64,000 nucleotides of DNA, taken from positions 1 to 64,000 of the forward strand of contig JAEWIS010000053.1 in NCBI GenBank assembly GCA_023386955.1. Direction: 5' to 3'. Positions 59,599-64,000 of the stretch are shown one piece after another. The notes beneath the pieces were generated by a model. The model saw only the letters and a program-made list of their open reading frames with translations. It was not told where the DNA came from and searched no databases. How positions within the stretch are numbered: the first letter of the stretch is position 1; each line of letters begins with the position of its first letter. The translations under genes and the position numbers were made by a program. This DNA is from Bacillota bacterium (GTDB taxonomy: Bacteria > Bacillota > Bacilli > Paenibacillales > NBRC-103111).

Positions 59599-60228
59599 AT
59601 GCCCAAGCGAGAGCGCCAGGAAAGGCTGGCGATATTGATAAAGGAAAACCCGTTTGTGACGGATGAGGAGCTGATGAAGTCCTTTCATGTCAGCATCCAG
59701 ACCATCCGGCTGGACCGGCTGGAGCTGGGGATTCCGGAGCTGCGGGAGCGGATCAAGGCTATGGCCGAGCAATCCTATGACCAGGTGCGTTCCATCGGGC
59801 CTGATGAGGTAATCGGTGAAGTGATTGATCTGCAGTTGGACAAAAGCGGCATTTCCATGTTCGAAATCCGTGAGGAGCATGTGTTTTTGCGCAATCAGAT
59901 TGCCCGGGGGCATCATATTTTTTCTCAGGCCAACTCTCTGGCGGTTGCGGTTATTAATGATGAGGTGGCCTTGACGGCATCGGCAGACATCCGGTTTATC
60001 CGGACCGTGAAGCTGGGGGAGCGGGTTATCGCCAAGGCGTACGTGCTCTCCCTGTCCAAGGGAAAGGCGCGGGTGGAGGTCAAAAGCTACGTGCAGGACG
60101 ATCTGGTGTTTGAGGGGCGGTTTCTGATTTATCATTCCTATAAAGAGCGTCAGTCGGAGGAAGCCATGCCGATTGCCATACCGGGGGAAACGGATGAAGG
60201 GGGATTACGGGATGCGGATCGCAATTGA
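59599..60228 (+). CDS. fapR: Fatty acid and phospholipid biosynthesis repressor FapR
   Basis: A 209-residue DeoR-like helix-turn-helix ([29 protein letters not shown] at the start) plus a hot-dog domain (about 75-190) that binds malonyl-CoA ([30 protein letters not shown]). It represses lipid synthesis genes. A FapR box lies in its own promoter, and plsX overlaps its 3' end by 17 bp. The usual ribosome binding site is weak (GAAGGCGG about 20 bp upstream). Confidence 0.96.
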   Translation: MPKRERQERLAILIKENPFVTDEELMKSFHVSIQTIRLDRLELGIPELRERIKAMAEQSYDQVRSIGPDEVIGEVIDLQLDKSGISMFEIREEHVFLRNQIARGHHIFSQANSLAVAVINDEVALTASADIRFIRTVKLGERVIAKAYVLSLSKGKARVEVKSYVQDDLVFEGRFLIYHSYKERQSEEAMPIAIPGETDEGGLRDADRN

Positions 60229-61210
60229 TGCCATGGGCGGGGACCATGCTCCCAAGGCAGTGGTGGAGGGGGCGCTTGCAGCGGCCAAGGAATGGCCGGA
60301 TACGTCGATTATTCTGGTGGGTCCGGAGGACACCATCCGTTCCCTGCTGCCGGAGATGCCCTCCAACCTGAGCATCCGGCATGCTTCTGAGGTGGTGGAG
60401 GCGGAGGATGAGCCGGTGAAGGCCGTGCGCCGCAAAAAGGATTCCTCCATGGTGGTGGCCGGCCGGCTGGTGAAGGAAAATGAAGCGGACGCCATGATTT
60501 CGGCGGGCAATACCGGAGCGCTTATGGCCACAGGCCTGCTGATTGTGGGACGTATGGAAGGCATTGAGCGCCCTGCTTTGGCACCGATGATCCCTACCTT
60601 GGACGGCAAGGGTGTGCTTGCCCTGGATCTGGGCGCCAACATGGACGCGACTCCCGAAAACCTGCTGCAGTATGCCATTATGGGCAGTTTGTACCGCAAG
60701 GCGGTCCATGGTGTGGCGAAGCCGCGGGTCGGCCTTCTGAATGTAGGCACTGAAGCGGCCAAGGGCAATGAGCTGACCAAAGCGGCTTATCCTCTGTTGG
60801 AGAATGCGCCCATCCATTTTGTGGGCAACGTGGAGGCCCGGGATGTGCTCCGCGCAGATTGTGATGTGCTGGTTTGCGACGGCTTTGTGGGCAATATCCT
60901 GCTGAAGTCGCTGGAAGGAACGGCAGGGGCCATTTTTTCCGTGCTGAAGGAGGAGTTCACCAAGTCCTTCTTGAGCAAGCTGGCGGCAGCGGTGCTGAAG
61001 CCGGGCTTAAGCAGCTTCAAGAAGAAACTGGATTACAAGGAACATGGCGGCGCACCGCTGCTGGGGCTTAAAGGGCTGGTGATGAAAAGCCACGGTTCCT
61101 CCGATGCGCTGGCTGTGAAGAACGGGGTCCGCCAGACGCGGCTGGCTCTGGAACATAACCTGGTAGGCGCCATTTCAGCAGAGATCGCCAGCAGGAAGGG
61201 AGCAGAATGA
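60212..61210 (+). CDS. plsX: Phosphate acyltransferase PlsX
   Basis: A 332-residue enzyme converting acyl-ACP to acyl-phosphate for phosphatidic acid synthesis. It starts [34 protein letters not shown] and [16 protein letters not shown] are family motifs. ATG 60212 follows GAAGGGGG. It overlaps fapR upstream and fabH downstream (4 bp), so the operon is tightly coupled. Confidence 0.97.
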   Translation: MRIAIDAMGGDHAPKAVVEGALAAAKEWPDTSIILVGPEDTIRSLLPEMPSNLSIRHASEVVEAEDEPVKAVRRKKDSSMVVAGRLVKENEADAMISAGNTGALMATGLLIVGRMEGIERPALAPMIPTLDGKGVLALDLGANMDATPENLLQYAIMGSLYRKAVHGVAKPRVGLLNVGTEAAKGNELTKAAYPLLENAPIHFVGNVEARDVLRADCDVLVCDGFVGNILLKSLEGTAGAIFSVLKEEFTKSFLSKLAAAVLKPGLSSFKKKLDYKEHGGAPLLGLKGLVMKSHGSSDALAVKNGVRQTRLALEHNLVGAISAEIASRKGAE

Positions 61211-62199
61211 TGATGAATATGAAGTCTGTCGGGATTCTCAGCACAGGCAAGTATGTGCCGGAGAAGATCCTTACCAATGCCGACCTGGAAAAGATGGTCG
61301 AAACCAACGACGAGTGGATCGTCACCCGCACCGGCATGAAGGAGCGCCATATCGCACGGGAGGATCAGGCCTCCTCCGATCTGGCCTATGAGGCAGCCCT
61401 GATTGCCCTGAAAAAAGCCAATCTTGCCCCGGAGGATCTGGATTTGATTCTCGTGGCTACCATAACCCCGGACTCTGCATTTCCGTCGACGGCCTGTATT
61501 CTCCAGAACCGTCTGGGTGCGAAGAAAGCGGCGGCTTTTGACCTGTCTGCCGCCTGCTCCGGCTTTATCTACGGCCTTGCCAGCGCCTCCAACTTCATCG
61601 CCACCGGCATGTACAAGAATGCGTTGGTGATCGGCGCGGAATGTCTGTCCAAAATTACCGATTATACCGACCGCAATACCTGTATCCTGTTCGGCGACGG
61701 CGCGGGTGCAGTGGTGCTGGGCGAGGTGCCGGAGGGCCGGGGTTTCCTGTCCTTCGAGCTGGGGGCAGACGGCTCCGGCGGCGAGCTTCTGAAGCTGGCC
61801 GGCGGCGGCTCCCGGATGCCTTCATCCCAAAGCACGGTGGACAACAAACAGCATTACATTTATATGGCCGGCAGCGAGGTATTTAAGTTTGCCGTACGCA
61901 TTATGGGCAATGCGGCGGAGGAGGTCCTGCGCAAAGCAGGGTTGGAGAAGTCCGATATTGATCTGCTGGTGCCTCACCAGGCCAATATCCGGATCATTCA
62001 ATCTGCTGTGCACCGGCTGAACCTGCCGGAGGAGAAGTGCATGATCAACCTGCACAAATACGGCAATGTGTCCGCCGCCTCCATTCCGCTGGCGCTGGCG
62101 GAGGCCGATGAGGAAGGTCGGATCAAGCCGGGAGATTGCGTCGTGCTGGTAGGCTTCGGCGGCGGTTTGACCTGGGGAGCCACAGCGATCCGCTGGTAA
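61207..62199 (+). CDS. fabH: Beta-ketoacyl-ACP synthase III
   Basis: A 330-residue enzyme that starts fatty acid chains by condensing acyl-CoA with malonyl-ACP. The Cys-His-Asn triad is Cys117 in [11 protein letters not shown], His in [10 protein letters not shown] and Asn in [20 protein letters not shown] precedes ATG 61207. Bacilli often use branched primers; selectivity cannot be read here. Two hairpin repeats follow before fabD. Confidence 0.97.
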   Translation: MMMNMKSVGILSTGKYVPEKILTNADLEKMVETNDEWIVTRTGMKERHIAREDQASSDLAYEAALIALKKANLAPEDLDLILVATITPDSAFPSTACILQNRLGAKKAAAFDLSAACSGFIYGLASASNFIATGMYKNALVIGAECLSKITDYTDRNTCILFGDGAGAVVLGEVPEGRGFLSFELGADGSGGELLKLAGGGSRMPSSQSTVDNKQHYIYMAGSEVFKFAVRIMGNAAEEVLRKAGLEKSDIDLLVPHQANIRIIQSAVHRLNLPEEKCMINLHKYGNVSAASIPLALAEADEEGRIKPGDCVVLVGFGGGLTWGATAIRW

Positions 62200-62205
62200 G
62201 ATAAA

Positions 62206-62339
62206 TCCCCCAAAAGTGAAGCGAAGCTATGTAGCGTATGCCGAGTACTTTTGGGGGAGCCCCCGGAAAGAACCCCCCAAAAGTGAAGCGAAGCTCTGAA
62301 GCTTATTCCGATTACTTTTGGGGGAGCCCCCGGAAACGA
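62206..62339 (+). repeat. Tandem 67-bp hairpin repeat between fabH and fabD
   Basis: Two head-to-tail copies (about 62206-62272 and 62273-62339), each with CCCCCAAAAGT and ACTTTTGGGGG as 11-bp perfect arms, enclosing a shared GAAGCGAAGCT. The copies are nearly identical outside the loop. As no T-run follows, they may act as mRNA processing, stabilising or attenuation structures. Confidence 0.85.
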
Positions 62340-62374
62340 AGACTAACGATTTTGATTTATGAGGAGTGGCGATA

Positions 62375-63301
62375 ATGGGTAAGATCGCATTTGTATTTCC
62401 CGGCCAGGGAGCCCAGGCCGTTGGGATGGGCAAGGACGCGTATGAAGCCCATGCCGGGGCAAAAGAGGTGTTTGAGCTGGCTGACCGGGTGCTGGGTTTC
62501 CCGTTAACGGAGCTGGTATTCGGCGGACCCGAGGAGCAGTTGAAGCAAACCGCCAATACCCAGCCTGCTCTGGTGGCCACCAGTCTGGCCTTGTATCAGG
62601 TGTTCCGGGAAAAGGGCATTCGCCCCGATTATGTGGCCGGGCACAGCCTGGGTGAATATAGCGCGCTTGCGGTTGCTGGAGCGTTGAGCTTCGAGGACGC
62701 CATCCGCACAGTACGGGCACGCGGTCTGCTCATGGAGCAGGCTGTGCCGGGGGGACAAGGCGCTATGGCGGCTGCTCTGGGCGCAGGCCGCCAGGAGCTG
62801 GCTGCTCTGTGTGCAGAAGTCAGCAGCTCGGTAGGAGCCGTGGAGCTGGCCAACCTGAATTGTCCGGGACAGATTGTAGTCTCCGGCACCAAAGAAGGAG
62901 TGGCTGCCGTAGCGGAACGGGGCAAGGAGGCCGGAGCCAAGCGGGTGATTCCGCTGGAGGTTAGCGGTCCGTTCCACTCCTCCCTGATGAAGCCTGCTGC
63001 GGAGAAGCTGGCCGAAGTGCTGGCCGCTCTTCCTGTTGCGGCTGCAGAGGTTCCGGTAGTGGCCAATGTGACCGCCCGTCCGGTAACCGAGCCGGAGGAA
63101 ATCCGCAGGCTGCTGGTGGAGCAGGTGTATTCCCCCGTCCTGTGGGAGGATACCGTCACCTGGCTGATCGGCCAGGGTGTGGATACCTTCATCGAGATCG
63201 GCTCCGGCAGTGTGCTGGCGGGACTGATCAAGAAGACGGACAAAGGGGTCGCCACCTATTCCCTGAACAGCCTGGAAGCGGTCAACGCCTTCACCTTGTA
63301 A
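62375..63301 (+). CDS. fabD: Malonyl-CoA:ACP transacylase
   Basis: A 308-residue enzyme moving malonyl from CoA to ACP. N-terminal FVFPGQGAQAVGMG, nucleophile Ser91 in GHSLGEYSAL, and His in PFHSSLM are visible. GAGGAG is 8 bp before ATG 62375. It is part of the FapR operon. Confidence 0.97.
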   Translation: MGKIAFVFPGQGAQAVGMGKDAYEAHAGAKEVFELADRVLGFPLTELVFGGPEEQLKQTANTQPALVATSLALYQVFREKGIRPDYVAGHSLGEYSALAVAGALSFEDAIRTVRARGLLMEQAVPGGQGAMAAALGAGRQELAALCAEVSSSVGAVELANLNCPGQIVVSGTKEGVAAVAERGKEAGAKRVIPLEVSGPFHSSLMKPAAEKLAEVLAALPVAAAEVPVVANVTARPVTEPEEIRRLLVEQVYSPVLWEDTVTWLIGQGVDTFIEIGSGSVLAGLIKKTDKGVATYSLNSLEAVNAFTL

Positions 63302-63306
63302 ATCTG

Positions 63307-63380
63307 ACGAAGCCAGTTTTTGCTGGCGCAAAAACTCAAGTATATGCTTACGAAGCCAGTTTTTGCTGGCGCAAAAACTC
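63307..63380 (+). repeat. Duplicated 31-bp hairpin between fabD and fabG
   Basis: A perfect 31-bp direct repeat (63307-63337 and 63350-63380) with a 43-bp period. Each copy can fold in two exclusive ways: GCCAG/CTGGC, or AGTTTTTGC/GCAAAAACT. The second copy ends 17 bp before the fabG start, near its AGGAGGG ribosome binding site. Confidence 0.85.
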
Positions 63381-63396
63381 TTAGGAGGGATCGCTT

Positions 63397-64000
63397 ATGC
63401 TATCCGGTAAAACCGCTCTTGTCACCGGGGCTTCCCGGGGCATCGGCCGGGCCATTGCCCTGGAGCTGGCGGCGGCGGGCGCAGATGTGGCTGTCAACTA
63501 CGCAGGCAGCGAGGAGGCGGCAGCCGCCGTTGCCCGCGAAATCGAAGGGATGGGCCGGCGTGCCATCATCATCAAGGCGGATGTGGGAAATGCGGCAGAA
63601 GCGGAGCAAATGGTCAGCCAGACCATCGAGGCCTTCGGCCATATCGATATTCTGGTGAATAATGCCGGCATTACCCGGGACAACCTGATTATGCGGATGA
63701 AGGAAGAGGAATTCGACCAGGTGATCAACACGAACCTGAAGGGTGTCTTCAACTGCATCAAAGCGGTCACCCGGCCGATGATGAAGCAGCGCTCCGGCAC
63801 AATTATCAATATTTCCTCGGTGGTAGGCGCCCTGGGCAATCCCGGCCAAGCCAACTATGTGGCAGCCAAGGCAGGGGTCATCGGCTTGACCAAGGCCTCG
63901 GCCCGTGAGCTGGCCAGCCGCGGGATTACCGTCAATGCTGTGGCTCCGGGCTTCATTGCCACGGATATGACGGATAAGCTCTCCGACGAGCAGAAGGGTG
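63397..64000 (+). CDS. fabG: 3-oxoacyl-ACP reductase (partial, runs off window)
   Basis: The first 201 codons of an SDR-family reductase. The NADPH motif [16 protein letters not shown], and the Ser-Tyr-Lys catalytic set (ISSVVG, then YVAAKAG) are present, with PGFIATDMT near the end. AGGAGGG precedes ATG 63397. The stop codon lies beyond 64000. It is the reductive step of the elongation cycle in the FapR operon. Confidence 0.96.
   Translation, partial: MLSGKTALVTGASRGIGRAIALELAAAGADVAVNYAGSEEAAAAVAREIEGMGRRAIIIKADVGNAAEAEQMVSQTIEAFGHIDILVNNAGITRDNLIMRMKEEEFDQVINTNLKGVFNCIKAVTRPMMKQRSGTIINISSVVGALGNPGQANYVAAKAGVIGLTKASARELASRGITVNAVAPGFIATDMTDKLSDEQKG

Noticed and set aside
62206..62339. Possible CRISPR or attachment site
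   Set aside because: Only two tandem copies with internal hairpins and no spacers; no integrase or cas gene is nearby.

Overview
The window looks like a chromosomal segment of an endospore-forming, GC-rich Firmicute, most probably Paenibacillaceae. The evidence is a complete Ger germination-receptor operon, the sporulation genes ylbJ and yjcZ, Bacillus-type gene order at the right end (rsmD-coaD-ylbJ-ylbL-tmcAL-ylbN-rpmF, then fapR-plsX-fabH-fabD-fabG), Bacillus-like Shine-Dalgarno sites (AAGGAGG type) and CcpA-type cre motifs. Species assignment is inference. No rRNA, tRNA, CRISPR array or intact transposase was found.

Left part (1-14 kb): carbohydrate genes. A LacI-type repressor and a GH38 mannosidase-like gene followed by a HAD phosphatase each carry the same 18-bp palindrome, so they probably form one regulon; a convergent GH43 glycosidase follows. 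Then come a YjcZ peptide, Mn-dependent pyrophosphatase (ppaC), a MarR regulator with an MFS exporter, and a GH105 unsaturated-uronyl hydrolase divergent from an AraC regulator.

14-29 kb: a divergent IF-3 paralogue lies just ahead of a heterodimeric ABC exporter (BmrCD-like). A decayed SMI1/KNR4 gene, a secreted stalk-domain protein, and a MacB-type ABC transporter divergent from a response regulator/histidine kinase pair follow. A small MITE-like element, a Gfo/Idh/MocA oxidoreductase, an alpha-E protein and a stand-alone LytTR regulator under a near-perfect cre site complete this part.

27-35 kb: L-rhamnose catabolism (AraC regulator, rhaA, two-domain class II aldolase, fucO-like reductase), interrupted by a methyltransferase and a YetF-type membrane protein. 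No rhamnulokinase is present.

35-51 kb: a CvfC-like protein, the gerB-gerA-gerC operon, small proteins of unknown function, a three-gene operon of alpha/beta hydrolase, membrane-anchored Mur ligase and D-Ala-D-Ala-ligase-like protein, a PilZ protein, a MocR regulator divergent from a HisC-like aminotransferase, an HPr-like protein without the catalytic histidine, and a rhomboid protein.

51-64 kb: conserved housekeeping block (rsmD, coaD, ylbJ, ylbL, tmcAL, ylbN, rpmF), an ECF sigma/anti-sigma pair, and the FapR-controlled lipid operon, truncated in fabG by the window end.

The most unusual structure is a set of eight intergenic elements. Most have four 22-30 bp units arranged plus, plus, minus, minus, with about 50 bp between like-oriented units. 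At least three different unit sequences share this architecture, which suggests one constrained element class rather than chance repeats.
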